DNA of 64,000 nucleotides from Streptomyces sp. NBC_00239 (GCF_036194065.1 NZ_CP108095.1:8246001-8310000); one strand, 5' to 3'; positions 42,561-50,463 are shown, numbered from the stretch's first letter. The notes: generated from the sequence alone by a model not told the origin. Numbers and translations are program-made.

Positions 42561-42739
42561 TCGGTCAGCCGTCAGTGAGCGCCACCCGCCCTCACGCATG
42601 CAGAGGCGGGACGAGATGCGTGAGGTTCGAGGGCGGGGGCCGGCCTGAAGGTGGGAGCGTGGCGTGGAGCGACCGCAGACGGCGCCAGGGCGATAGCCGC
42701 CCGGTGGGACCTCACCCATTTGGACGTGAAGGGGTGCCG

Positions 42740-42784
42740 ATGAGCTTGGTGCGGCAGAGGCTGGGCCCATGGCCGCCAAGCTGA
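42740..42784 (+). CDS. Conserved 14-codon leader ORF, copy 2
   Basis: gaaggggtgcc precedes ATG at 42740; the product is MSLVRQRLGPWPPS. The last 16 bases overlap the start of the 71-aa gene in another frame, so ribosomes terminating here could reinitiate at 42769. The same leader exists at 8728 (MHLVRQQLGPGPPS). Confidence 0.45.
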   Translation: MSLVRQRLGPWPPS

Positions 42785-42984
42785 TCATCTACCCGCCCGA
42801 CCAGCAGGGATGGCGACGAGTCCGCTATGACGGTGTTGCCATCGGAGTGGCGCATCGCCCGGCCGATGTTCGAGCCTTCCTCGCCGCGGCCGGTATGGAG
42901 AACGCCGAGGACATCGACCTCACCGACCCCGACTTCGTGGAGTGGCGGGGGGCTGGCCCCGAGGCGTGGGAACCGTTTCCCTGA
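42769..42984 (+). CDS. Uncharacterised 71-aa protein of the duplicated cassette
   Basis: MAAKLIIYPPDQQGWRRVRY, DGVAIGVAHRPADVRAFLAA and AGMENAEDIDLTDPDFVEWR, ending GAGPEAWEPFP. A small soluble alpha/beta protein, no signal or helix pair, no recognised family. It has no ribosome site of its own; the upstream 14-codon ORF ends 13 bases inside it, so translation is probably coupled. The other copy in the window (8757) is broken. Confidence 0.6.
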   Translation: MAAKLIIYPPDQQGWRRVRYDGVAIGVAHRPADVRAFLAAAGMENAEDIDLTDPDFVEWRGAGPEAWEPFP

Positions 42985-43117
42985 GCTGGCTCCCCGTTCT
43001 GCTCGCAGTGCAGGGGATGCGGCTCCCCGCCCCGGGCCCGACCGCGCGGGGAATGGGCTGAGCGGGGGATCGCAGGCTGACCGTGGACGGCCGTGCGGCA
43101 ACCAGAGGAGCAGAGCG

Positions 43118-44398
43118 GTGATGCAGACGGGCCCGATCGTTGTGTTCGCGAACTTCCTCTCGGACTTGGCAGTGGACCTCGACGAGGGTCAGATCCTGAC
43201 GACGTGGGCCCAGCAGGCGCCGCGGAAGGCGTGGCTGCTTCGGGCGGGAGACGTGTTCGTCACACCCGTGCGGGTGAGCCGGGAGTTCTTGCGCTACGTG
43301 TGCGATCTGACGGGGGTGTCCCCGGAATCGGTGGCGGTGATCGAAGTGCCTCCCGCCGGAGCCGTTCCGCTGGCCCGGGCAGTGCGCGAGGCCGGCCTCG
43401 TCGAACACGTCCGGGCGCTCGCCGGCAACCGGGGTGCGGCGCTGCTGCCGACGGCGCTGGACGCGTCGGCGATCGCATTCGCCCGGGACATCGGTATCGA
43501 CGTCTACCCGTACCCCTCGGTCGAAGCCGCAGAGGCCGCCCTGAAGACGACCATGCTGCTCAACACGAAGACCGGCTTTCGCGAGACGGCCGAGCAACTG
43601 GGCATGCGGCTGCCGACAGGGTGGATGTGCCGGCGCCCGGAGGTCGAATCCGTGGCGCGCGCTCTCCTGCGGGACCACGAGCGTGTCGTGGTGAAGCCCG
43701 ACCGTTCGGCCGGAGGACACGGGATGCGCTTCGTCTCCCGCGATGACCTGAGGAGTGGGGCGGGCCTGCCGCTCGATACGGTCGGTGGGCCCGAAGGCCT
43801 GTGGGTGGTGGAGGAGCACCTCGACGTGGCCCAGCCGGTCAGTGTCCAAGTGGAGGTCTCCACCTCCGGGACGCGCGCGCTCTTCAGCGGGGCGATGCGC
43901 ACGGTTCAGGGCTCCTTCACGGGATACACCTCTCCGCTGCCGCCGTCCTGCGCGCACGTGGCCGGCGAACTGGAGGAGTGGGGCACGGCCCTGGGCCGCT
44001 ACCTGGCCGACCACGGTTACGCCGGGCCCTTCGGGCTCGACGCGCTGGTGGACACGGACGGGGTCGCGTACGCGAGTGAGAGCAACATCCGCCGTACGGC
44101 CACCACCACACCGCACGCCATGGTCACCCGGCTGACCGAGGGATCTGCCAACGCACACCCGGCATGGTCGGTGTCGAAGGGCTGGACACGGACTCCCATG
44201 GACTTCGATGACGTGCTTGCCCGGCTGCGCGCCTCCCGCCTCGCCTTCGACCCGGACCGTGGCGAGGGCCTGGTCCTCTACGCGGACGCACCGCCCGACG
44301 GCCGCTCCTGGCGGTATGTGGTGATTGCCAGGAGTGCCGGGGATGTCGAGGAGCAGGAGAGCGCCTTGGCCGAGGTTCTCGAATTCGAGGGTGGCTGA
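43118..44398 (+). CDS. ATP-grasp ligase with pre-ATP-grasp domain (PGM1-like)
   Basis: GTG 43118 and ATG 43121 are adjacent, with GAGGAG 8-11 bases upstream; 426-427 residues. The N-terminal ~125 residues form a pre-ATP-grasp domain (IVVFANFLSDLAVDLDEGQI, GDVFVTPVRVSREFLRYV). The ATP-grasp fold follows with MLLNTKTGFRETAEQLGMRL, RVVVKPDRSAGGHGMRFVSR (nucleotide loop), VVEEHLDVAQPVSVQVEVST and GPFGLDALVDTDGVAYASES near the metal site. The layout matches PGM1, the peptide ligase of pheganomycin biosynthesis, and related ATP-dependent carboxylate-amine ligases. No precursor peptide or other biosynthetic gene is adjacent, so the substrate is unknown. A 26-bp hairpin follows. Confidence 0.8.
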   Translation: MMQTGPIVVFANFLSDLAVDLDEGQILTTWAQQAPRKAWLLRAGDVFVTPVRVSREFLRYVCDLTGVSPESVAVIEVPPAGAVPLARAVREAGLVEHVRALAGNRGAALLPTALDASAIAFARDIGIDVYPYPSVEAAEAALKTTMLLNTKTGFRETAEQLGMRLPTGWMCRRPEVESVARALLRDHERVVVKPDRSAGGHGMRFVSRDDLRSGAGLPLDTVGGPEGLWVVEEHLDVAQPVSVQVEVSTSGTRALFSGAMRTVQGSFTGYTSPLPPSCAHVAGELEEWGTALGRYLADHGYAGPFGLDALVDTDGVAYASESNIRRTATTTPHAMVTRLTEGSANAHPAWSVSKGWTRTPMDFDDVLARLRASRLAFDPDRGEGLVLYADAPPDGRSWRYVVIARSAGDVEEQESALAEVLEFEGG

Positions 44399-44399
44399 C

Positions 44400-44456
44400 C
44401 TCACCACGACGCCGGTCCCGGCACCCCCTGGGTGCCGGGACCGGCGTCGTGGTGAG
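44400..44456 (+). terminator. 26-bp perfect-stem terminator
   Basis: Left arm 44400-44425 and right arm 44431-44456 are perfectly complementary over 26 bp, with loop ccctg. The stem begins two bases after the ATP-grasp stop codon. No T-run follows, as is common in Streptomyces. Confidence 0.9.
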
Positions 44457-44601
44457 GGGTGCGGTCAGGCGGGGCGGCCGTCGATCATTGGAGGTGAGCA
44501 GGGTCCCTGCTGTGTCACGGCGACCGTCCCGGCTGCCGTCCGGATGCCCCCCTATACGCGCCTCTATTCGTTCCGTGTCGGTGACGGCTCGTCGACAACG
44601 A

Positions 44602-44651
44602 CATGGCGGTGGCCGGACACCCCGAAGAAGGGGTGTCCGGCCACCGCCATG
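44602..44651 (-). terminator. 22-bp perfect-stem hairpin, terminator of the hydrophobic peptide gene
   Basis: Arms 44602-44623 and 44630-44651 are perfectly complementary, with loop gaagaa. The hairpin ends 27 bp past the stop of the minus-strand gene. It could also act for plus-strand read-through. The 44457-44601 gap between the two hairpins has no gene. Confidence 0.85.
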
Positions 44652-44678
44652 CAGCGTCAGAAATGCGCCGGGGTACGG

Positions 44679-44840
44679 CTACCAGCGGTACCAGCGGCCG
44701 CTACCGCCCTTGGGCCGTGCTACGAAACCGATCAGCCACAGGATCAGAACTGCGATAGCCACCCACCAAAGAATCTTCACCGCGAAACCCGCGCCGAAGA
44801 GGAGAAGGACCAGCAGAAGAACGAGAAGCAGGGGAACCAT
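44679..44840 (-). CDS. Small hydrophobic membrane protein (DUF5670-like)
   Basis: Start at the ATG at 44840, nine bases after GGAGG. The 53-residue peptide is MVPLLLVLLLVLLLFGAGFA, a second helix ILWWVAIAVLILWLIGFVAR and a GGSGRWYRW tail. This pattern matches the short Streptomyces hydrophobic proteins that end in RWYRW. Two helices should make a hairpin in the membrane. Role unknown; such genes are often stress induced. A strong terminator lies just past it. Confidence 0.8.
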   Translation of the reverse strand: MVPLLLVLLLVLLLFGAGFAVKILWWVAIAVLILWLIGFVARPKGGSGRWYRW

Positions 44841-45008
44841 AGTTATCAACCTCCGAAGCACCGTCTGCCCGACCGTATCCAGGACATGCATGCGATTCTT
44901 ATGTGTTTTTTATCCCGGTGGCTGGGCAGGAGATCTCGCCTGCATTCCACGAGACCGCTTCGGCGGAGCCGCCTCGCAGCCGATGCATCGAAACCAAGGA
45001 GCGGGCCC

Positions 45009-45192
45009 ATGGCCACCTCTACGGGTTCCATCAGCTGACGGGGCCGCGGACTTCGAACTCGGCGACGCGGCGCGACTCTTGCGGGAAGCGGGCTACGCGG
45101 AGCAGGCCGCCCGGGTCGAGCGCGAGATCGTGGGCCGCAACGTCATCAACCGGCACCACTCGTTCGGGCGTGGGACTTGGCGGCTTGGGTGA
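45009..45192 (+). pseudogene. Frameshifted small regulator-like gene
   Basis: AAGGAG precedes the ATG at 45009, which encodes MATSTGSIS and then TGA. One base out of phase the coding resumes as ADGAADFELGDAARLLREAG, YAEQAARVEREIVGRNVINR and HHSFGRGTWRLG. A single-base loss in agc-tga explains it; with one extra base the frame is continuous. The downstream end also looks abbreviated. The family, a small Streptomyces protein with a helical ARLLREAGY segment, is not named. Confidence 0.65.
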
Positions 45193-45450
45193 TGAACTGA
45201 CGGGTGCTGCCCGGGTTCAGCGCCTTGGCCTGGAGGTGCTCGTACATGGTGCTGTAGTGCTGTACGTCGGATCGTCTCTCCGGGTACAGGTCGCTGGTGA
45301 ACCGTTCCAGATACACCGTGCCCTTTCCGGGGGCGGCTGGGTGCCGAGGCGATTCAGGTGCTCAAGCTGTTCGCGCATGATGTCCGGACTGCCGGCCACG
45401 TGGTGCAGTACCGATTCGTCCAGCACGGCCCACAAGCGGAAAGGGAGGTC
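45146..45450 (-). pseudogene. DUF5753 (Scr1-type) regulator, frameshifted C-terminal remnant
   Basis: FRLWAVLDESVLHHVAGSPD and MREQLEHLNRLG in one frame continue as GKGTVYLERFTSDLYPERRS, DVQHYSTMYEHLQAKALNPG and STRQFITQAAKS in another. This is the C-terminal part of the DUF5753 domain that follows an XRE HTH in Streptomyces Scr1/BldB-linked toxin-antitoxin-like regulators. The HTH half is missing and a frameshift lies near 45345. It overlaps the frameshifted small gene on the plus strand by 47 bp. Confidence 0.75.
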
Positions 45451-45451
45451 C

Positions 45452-46603
45452 TCAGGTCTTGGCGAGGCTCTGCCGGCCCGACCGGAGATCGGCCAGGAGG
45501 CGGCCGGCATCCGTGAGGAGTGTGCCCTGCAAGGCGTATACGGCCGGAGAGGCTTCCCGGGCGGTCCGTTCCTGCTGTTGCACCTGGTCGAGTTCGGCGG
45601 CCGCTTCGTCGATCCGCGCGTCGAGGAGCTCCGGATCGGTGGGGGACACCCGGCCCATCTCCTCCATCACCGTGGCCACAGCGCGCAGGACAGCGCTGAA
45701 GCCGGGCCGGAAAGCGGCGGGAAGATTCCCGAGTTCGCCGCTGTCGAGGGCGTAGTCCAGGGTCCGGGACATGGAACGCAGGTGGTCCATGCTGCGTTCG
45801 GCAACGGTGATTGCCTCCCGAGCGCGGGGGAGGGCCCTACCGGATCCGCTGATGGCCGGGCGCGGGTTCATGCGGCCGTTCTCGATCTCGGTTTCGATGG
45901 TGTGGCGGATGCGCTCACATTCGGCGGACAGGCTGCGCCAGTCGCGGCGCCACTGACGCAGGTGACCCCGGTCGGGATCGTTCGCTTCGAGGGTGTCGGC
46001 AAGGTCGTCGAGGCGCCGGGACATCGTGCTGTAGAGATCGGTGACGGCTTGCTGACGGTGGTGGGTGTGCCGGGCGGGAGCGAGGACGAGATGGGCGGCG
46101 AGACCGCAGAGCGCCCCGATGCCCACGGACGCGACCAGGTGGCCGATGTAGTCGATCTGTCCCTGGCCGGAGGAGAACGCGAAGAAGCCGACGATGGCGA
46201 CCTGGATGCCCTGCTGGCCGAAGCGCCGGATCCTGCCGATGCAGAGCGCGATCAGGGTGAGAAGGGCGAACGTCCAGCCGTGGATACCGGCCACGGCCGC
46301 CAGGGTGGCGGCGAGCGTGACTCCCGCTGCCATGGCCACCACGTATTGGAGGCAGTCCCGGACCGACCGGTACACGGTCGCCTGAAGTGCCACCAGCGCG
46401 GTGAACGGCGCGAACGTAGACACGGCAGGCGGCAACAGGTAGCGGGCCAGGACCCACGCCGCCATCGCCGCGACCACGGTCTTGGCGACGAGTAGCACCT
46501 GGTCCCGCTCGCTCCCGGCTCCCCCCACCGCGCGGCGCAGATAGTCGGCTTGCTCCGTGGCCGCCGACCAGATCCTTCGCACCGCTTCCGTCCCTCTGGG
46601 CAA
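45452..46603 (-). CDS. FUSC-family membrane protein (TTG start)
   Basis: The best start is a TTG at 46603, because GGAGGTG at 46611-46617 is a perfect anti-Shine-Dalgarno match seven bases away. The 383-residue protein has about six hydrophobic helices at residues 35-165 (VAKTVVAAMAAWVLARYLLP, ALVALQATVYRSVRDCLQYV, FGQQGIQVAIVGFFAFSSGQ). A long cytoplasmic helical region follows (TDLYSTMSRRLDDLADTLEA, MDHLRSMSRTLDYALDSGEL). FUSC/AaeB-like proteins are thought to export aromatic acids or similar. It is monocistronic. Confidence 0.85.
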   Translation of the reverse strand: MPRGTEAVRRIWSAATEQADYLRRAVGGAGSERDQVLLVAKTVVAAMAAWVLARYLLPPAVSTFAPFTALVALQATVYRSVRDCLQYVVAMAAGVTLAATLAAVAGIHGWTFALLTLIALCIGRIRRFGQQGIQVAIVGFFAFSSGQGQIDYIGHLVASVGIGALCGLAAHLVLAPARHTHHRQQAVTDLYSTMSRRLDDLADTLEANDPDRGHLRQWRRDWRSLSAECERIRHTIETEIENGRMNPRPAISGSGRALPRAREAITVAERSMDHLRSMSRTLDYALDSGELGNLPAAFRPGFSAVLRAVATVMEEMGRVSPTDPELLDARIDEAAAELDQVQQQERTAREASPAVYALQGTLLTDAGRLLADLRSGRQSLAKT

Positions 46604-46699
46604 GATCGATCACCTCCGATGCGCGCCTGCCCGGCCAGCTCACCCCGGAACCTTCTCGACTTCGCCCCCATGCAGCATCCCGGTGTACAAGGGACGGTG

Positions 46700-47470
46700 T
46701 CATCCTTGTGGCGCCAGCACTGTGAACAGGGCGCCCTCCGGGTCGCGGAGGGTGGCCCATCGGCTGGCGCTTGAGGTCTCCACCGGAGAGGCGATGCTTC
46801 CTCCGGCAGTGGTGGCCGCCTCGACCGCGGCCTCCAGGTCGGGCACCTGGAAGTGGACGTGCCACCGAGGGCGAACCTGTGGGTCGGGGTCGGTGTCCAC
46901 CGCTCCGCCACTGATCCGTGCCACCGTCTCGTTTCCGTGGCGCAGAACGACGTGGTCGTGTTCGTAGGCCGGTACGCAGGATGTGGGCGATCCGCCGGCC
47001 CAGTCCAGGACCTCCCCGTAGAAGATGGCGGCGGCGAAGGCGTCGCGGGTGCGGAGTTCCAGCCAGGCGGGAGCGGTGCCGCGGCCCACCCCCCAGTCCT
47101 TGAAGATTCCGCCCTGCCAGAGCCCGAAGACCGCCCCGTCGGGGTCCGCGGCCAGCACGGCCCGGCCCCGACGGAAGGACAGCGGGCCGACCGCGACGGT
47201 TGCGCCGCGCTCGCGGATACGTGCGGCGGTGACGTCGGCGTCCTCGACGGCGAAATACGGCGTCCATGCAGCCGGCAGCGATGGATTCTCCACGAAACCG
47301 GCCACAGGAGCACCGTCGCGAAAGGCGAAAGAGAACCACTCGCCGAGCCGGGTCCGTCGGAACGTCCAGCCCAGCACGGCACCGTAGAACCGCTGCGCGG
47401 AAGTGAGGTCCGCGGTCGTCAGACTCACCCAGCAGGGTGCGCCGAGGGCTTCATCGCTTGACGTGGACAC
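46700..47470 (-). CDS. VOC-family protein, two glyoxalase-like modules
   Basis: Start at the GTG at 47470 (VSTSSDEALGAPCWVSLTTA); the frame is open further upstream but without coding character. About 256 residues hold two beta-alpha-beta-beta-beta modules: CWVSLTTADLTSAQRFYGAV, GWTFRRTRLGEWFSFAFRDG, then LELRTRDAFAAAIFYGEVLD and WHVHFQVPDLEAAVEAATTA, GGSIASPVET. It closes with ATLRDPEGALFTVLAPQG. The VOC fold serves glyoxalases, dioxygenases and drug-binding resistance proteins. No metal triad is certain here. It is upstream of, and on the same strand as, the FUSC gene (96-bp gap). Confidence 0.85.
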   Translation of the reverse strand: MSTSSDEALGAPCWVSLTTADLTSAQRFYGAVLGWTFRRTRLGEWFSFAFRDGAPVAGFVENPSLPAAWTPYFAVEDADVTAARIRERGATVAVGPLSFRRGRAVLAADPDGAVFGLWQGGIFKDWGVGRGTAPAWLELRTRDAFAAAIFYGEVLDWAGGSPTSCVPAYEHDHVVLRHGNETVARISGGAVDTDPDPQVRPRWHVHFQVPDLEAAVEAATTAGGSIASPVETSSASRWATLRDPEGALFTVLAPQG

Positions 47471-47846
47471 TGTTACGGGCCGCCCGCCTATCCTGCTGCT
47501 CACCTCGTACGAGACCTTCCCACCGTAGCTCGGTCGGAGGGCTCGGGCGGTGCGCTGGGGCACCCCGTCCGGCGACCCCTTCCTCACGCACCGGCCTGCC
47601 AAGCCATCCCGTACCCATTTCGAAATCGATTCGCATTCGATGCGCCATCTTGATGAGCGTTTCGCAACGAGAGGCAAATCTGCGCTTCTCGCGCAGTCGG
47701 CCGTTCGCATCGAAATTTTGAATCCCTAATCATCATCGTGTCCGCTGGTCCAGGTCGACGTACGATCTGAGGAATGTTGGCGCCAATCTGGTCTGATCCT
47801 CCGAAGATCGACGCTCCATTGGATGGTGCACGGATCAGGGCAGGTG

Positions 47847-47905
47847 CCGTACCTCAAGCAATCGCTGCGGCTCGCCGGCGAGCCGCAGCGAGACCGGAGG
47901 TACGG
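47847..47905. other. Nested inverted repeat (cruciform-type)
   Basis: Outer arms ccgtacctc (47847-47855) and gaggtacgg (47897-47905) are perfect. Inside lies a 24-bp perfect palindrome at 47865-47888 (ctgcggctcgcc then ggcgagccgcag). The structure sits in the gene-poor 47471-48116 region. It might be a terminator, a processed RNA stem or a mobile-element end. Confidence 0.6.
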
Positions 47906-47939
47906 CGCCCAGTACTGCTCTTTCCTGACCACGCTGCCC

Positions 47940-48075
47940 GGCGGCCTGGTGGCCCTGCCGGGCGTTTACCACCGCAGGCGGACCCACGGCTGCTGGCCGC
48001 GGCACTCGCCCATGAGGACCCCGGGCGCGTACCGAGGTCCTGGAGATCGGTACGGGCACCGGCGCCCTGGCCTGA
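47940..48075 (+). pseudogene. SAM-methyltransferase scrap
   Basis: PRLLAAALAHEDPG in one frame, then TEVLEIGTGTGALA in the next, ending in TGA. VLEIGTGTG is the SAM-binding motif I of PCMT-like methyltransferases. Nothing before or after continues the domain. A frameshift separates the two pieces. Confidence 0.45.
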
Positions 48076-48116
48076 CGCGCTGAGGTGCCGGACGCCCAGG
48101 GCGGGCCGGAGATGAG

Positions 48117-50381
48117 TCAACGGTCGACCAGCCGTGGACCAGGGGTCTCACCCGTGGATTCCGCGTCCGCGTCGGTGCCGACCCGGCCGCGGGGAAGCAT
48201 CCGGTCCAGCCACCTCGGCAGCCACCAGTTGGTCCGGCCGAGGAGTGTCATGGTCGCCGGCACCAGCACCATGCGTACAACAGTGGCGTCGATGAAGATC
48301 GCGGTGGCCAGGCCGAGCCCGAACATCTTGGTGGAGGGGTCCTCGGCGACGGCGAAGGACAGGAAGACCGCCACCATGATGAGGGCGGCCGAAGTGATGA
48401 TCCGGGCGGTGCGTGAGATGCCCTCAACGATCGCCGTGCCGTTGTCGCCGGTGCGCAGGTACTCCTCGCGCACGCGGGAGAGGAGAAACACCTCGTAGTC
48501 CATCGACAGGCCGAACAGGATGGCGAAGAGGAACATCGGGATGAACGACACGATCGGAACCGTCGCTTCCAGCCCGATGAGTGCGCCTCCCCAGCCCCAC
48601 TGGAAGACGGTGACCATGATGCCGTAGGCCGCGCCGATGCTCAGCAGGTTCAGCAGTACCGCCTTGAGCGGTACGAGTATCGAGCGGAAGACCAGCATCA
48701 GCAGCAGGAACGACATCGCCAGCACGGCGGCGACGAGCACCGGCAGGCGTTGGCTGGTGCGTTGGCCCACATCGGACAGGCTCGCGGTGGCGCCGCCGAC
48801 GTGGGCCCTGGCCGGGCCGTGCCCGATCGCCGTGGGCAGCACGCCGGTGCGCAGCCGGGCGATGGTGTCGGCCGTGGCCTTGTCCTGAGGGCTGGTGGTC
48901 GGGAACACCACGAGGGTCGCGATGCCGGTGGCCCGATCGATGTGCGTCGGCGCGACGGATGCGATGCCCGGATCCGCCGCGACCGCCCCGACGAGGCGGT
49001 CCAGCACTCGCGGATCACCGGCGGGGTCCGCGGCGATGACGAGGGGACCGTTGGTGCCCGGGCCGAACCCCTCGGCGACGAGGTCGTAGGCGCGGCGCTC
49101 GGTACGGCTGAGGGGCATTGAGCCGTCGTCGGGCAGGCCGACGCGCAGGCCGAGCACGGGCAGCGTCGCGGTCAGCAGCAGCCCCGCCGCGCCGATCGCG
49201 TACAGCACCGGGTGCCGGCTGACGTGCCCGATCCAGCGCCGCCAACCGGCGGCGGGAGCGGTGCCCGCCACCGTGTTCCGCCGCCGTGCGAGGCCCAGCT
49301 TCCCGGTCTGCAGAGCCCGGCCGATCCGGCCGGGCCGGGCCAGGCGTGGGCCGGCGGCGCCGAGGAAGGCCGGCAGAAGCGTCACCGACGCGACCACCAT
49401 GGTCAGAACGACGATCGAGACGGCGAGCCCGCCCACCGTCATGAACGGCACGTTCGCGACCGCCAGGCCGAGGATCGATACGACGACGACGACGCCGGCG
49501 AAGACCACGGGCCTGCCCGCCGTGGCCACCGCTCGCCCCGCCGCCTCGTGGGGATCGAGCCCGCGCGCAAGGTACTCCCGGTGCCTGGCGAGCACGAACA
49601 GCGCGTAGTCGATGCCCACTCCGAGCCCGACCATGCTGCCCAGGATCGGGGCGAAGGTCGGGACGTCCGTCACCCCCGCCAGTACCGTCATCGTGGCAAC
49701 TCCGATGGTGAGCCCGAAGACCGCCATGCCGATCGGCAGCGCGGCGGCGACGAGCGAACCGAACGCCAAGAACAGGATCGTGGCCGCGGCGAGGATGCCG
49801 ATCAGCTCGCTTGCGCCGCCGTCGGGGTCGGAGAAGGCGTAGAAGAGGTTCCCGCCCATCTCGATGCGAAGGGGCACCTCGGCGCGCAGCCGGTCGCCGA
49901 GATCGACGAGGGCGTCGAGGTCTTCGGCCGACAGCCGGCTCTGGTCGGGATACTGCACCCGGACGACTGCGATCCGCCCGTCGGCCGAGACAAGGCCGCC
50001 GCGCACGGCGGTGTCCCCGCGGGCGTCGAGTGCCCCCGCCGGGTCGCTCGTGCCGAGCACGTGCGGCAGCCGCTTCACCTCGGTCTGCAGCCGCGTGAGA
50101 GCGGTGCGCGCGCTGCCGTGGTCGAAGAACGTCGCACCGCCGTCGAGGGGAGTGACGACCACTTGGGCGGTCATCCCCTCCTGGCCGGTGCCGGCCCGCT
50201 CGATCAGCTCCGCGGCCCGTTGGGAGTCCAGCCCCGGAGCGGTCATCGAGTCCGCGGTCCGCCCGCCGAAGGCGATCGCGGCGAGGACGGCAAGCGTGGC
50301 GGCGATCAGCCATGCCGCGATCACCCGCCAGGGATGGCGGGCGGCGCTTGCGCCCAGGCGCAACAGGGCTTTCGAGAGCAT
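48117..50381 (-). CDS. MMPL-family RND transporter
   Basis: The start at the ATG at 50381 (MLSKALLRLGASAARHPWRV) has GGAGG six bases upstream; 754 residues. There is one N-terminal helix and an extracellular loop (~45-190). A first helix bundle has LIGILAAATILFLAFGSLVA and GSMVGLGVGIDYALFVLARH, followed by a second loop (~440-560). The second bundle carries ATVPIVSFIPMFLFAILFGL and SMDYEVFLLSRVREEYLRTG. The GxxxDY pairs are the proton-relay residues of MMPL proteins, which export lipids, drugs or peptides. It is divergent from a two-component system that probably senses the same stress. Confidence 0.93.
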   Translation of the reverse strand: MLSKALLRLGASAARHPWRVIAAWLIAATLAVLAAIAFGGRTADSMTAPGLDSQRAAELIERAGTGQEGMTAQVVVTPLDGGATFFDHGSARTALTRLQTEVKRLPHVLGTSDPAGALDARGDTAVRGGLVSADGRIAVVRVQYPDQSRLSAEDLDALVDLGDRLRAEVPLRIEMGGNLFYAFSDPDGGASELIGILAAATILFLAFGSLVAAALPIGMAVFGLTIGVATMTVLAGVTDVPTFAPILGSMVGLGVGIDYALFVLARHREYLARGLDPHEAAGRAVATAGRPVVFAGVVVVVSILGLAVANVPFMTVGGLAVSIVVLTMVVASVTLLPAFLGAAGPRLARPGRIGRALQTGKLGLARRRNTVAGTAPAAGWRRWIGHVSRHPVLYAIGAAGLLLTATLPVLGLRVGLPDDGSMPLSRTERRAYDLVAEGFGPGTNGPLVIAADPAGDPRVLDRLVGAVAADPGIASVAPTHIDRATGIATLVVFPTTSPQDKATADTIARLRTGVLPTAIGHGPARAHVGGATASLSDVGQRTSQRLPVLVAAVLAMSFLLLMLVFRSILVPLKAVLLNLLSIGAAYGIMVTVFQWGWGGALIGLEATVPIVSFIPMFLFAILFGLSMDYEVFLLSRVREEYLRTGDNGTAIVEGISRTARIITSAALIMVAVFLSFAVAEDPSTKMFGLGLATAIFIDATVVRMVLVPATMTLLGRTNWWLPRWLDRMLPRGRVGTDADAESTGETPGPRLVDR

Positions 50382-50422
50382 CGGGTCCTCCAACCACCTC
50401 GTCGGCCGTCCTTGTACGGCCT

Positions 50423-50463
50423 CCGATGCCGAGGCTCCTCGCCACGGCGCTCTGCGGCATCGG
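50423..50463. promoter_or_regulatory. Inverted repeat between MMPL and two-component genes
   Basis: ccgatgccg at 50423-50431 and cggcatcgg at 50455-50463 are perfect 9-bp inverted arms, 23 bases apart, in the 175-bp divergent region. Position and symmetry suit binding by the dimeric NarL-type regulator encoded next door (inference). Confidence 0.55.

Noticed and set aside
43118..44398. RiPP or peptide-antibiotic cluster around the ATP-grasp gene
   Set aside because: No precursor peptide, protease, transporter or tailoring gene is adjacent; neighbouring genes are a desaturase and a small membrane peptide.
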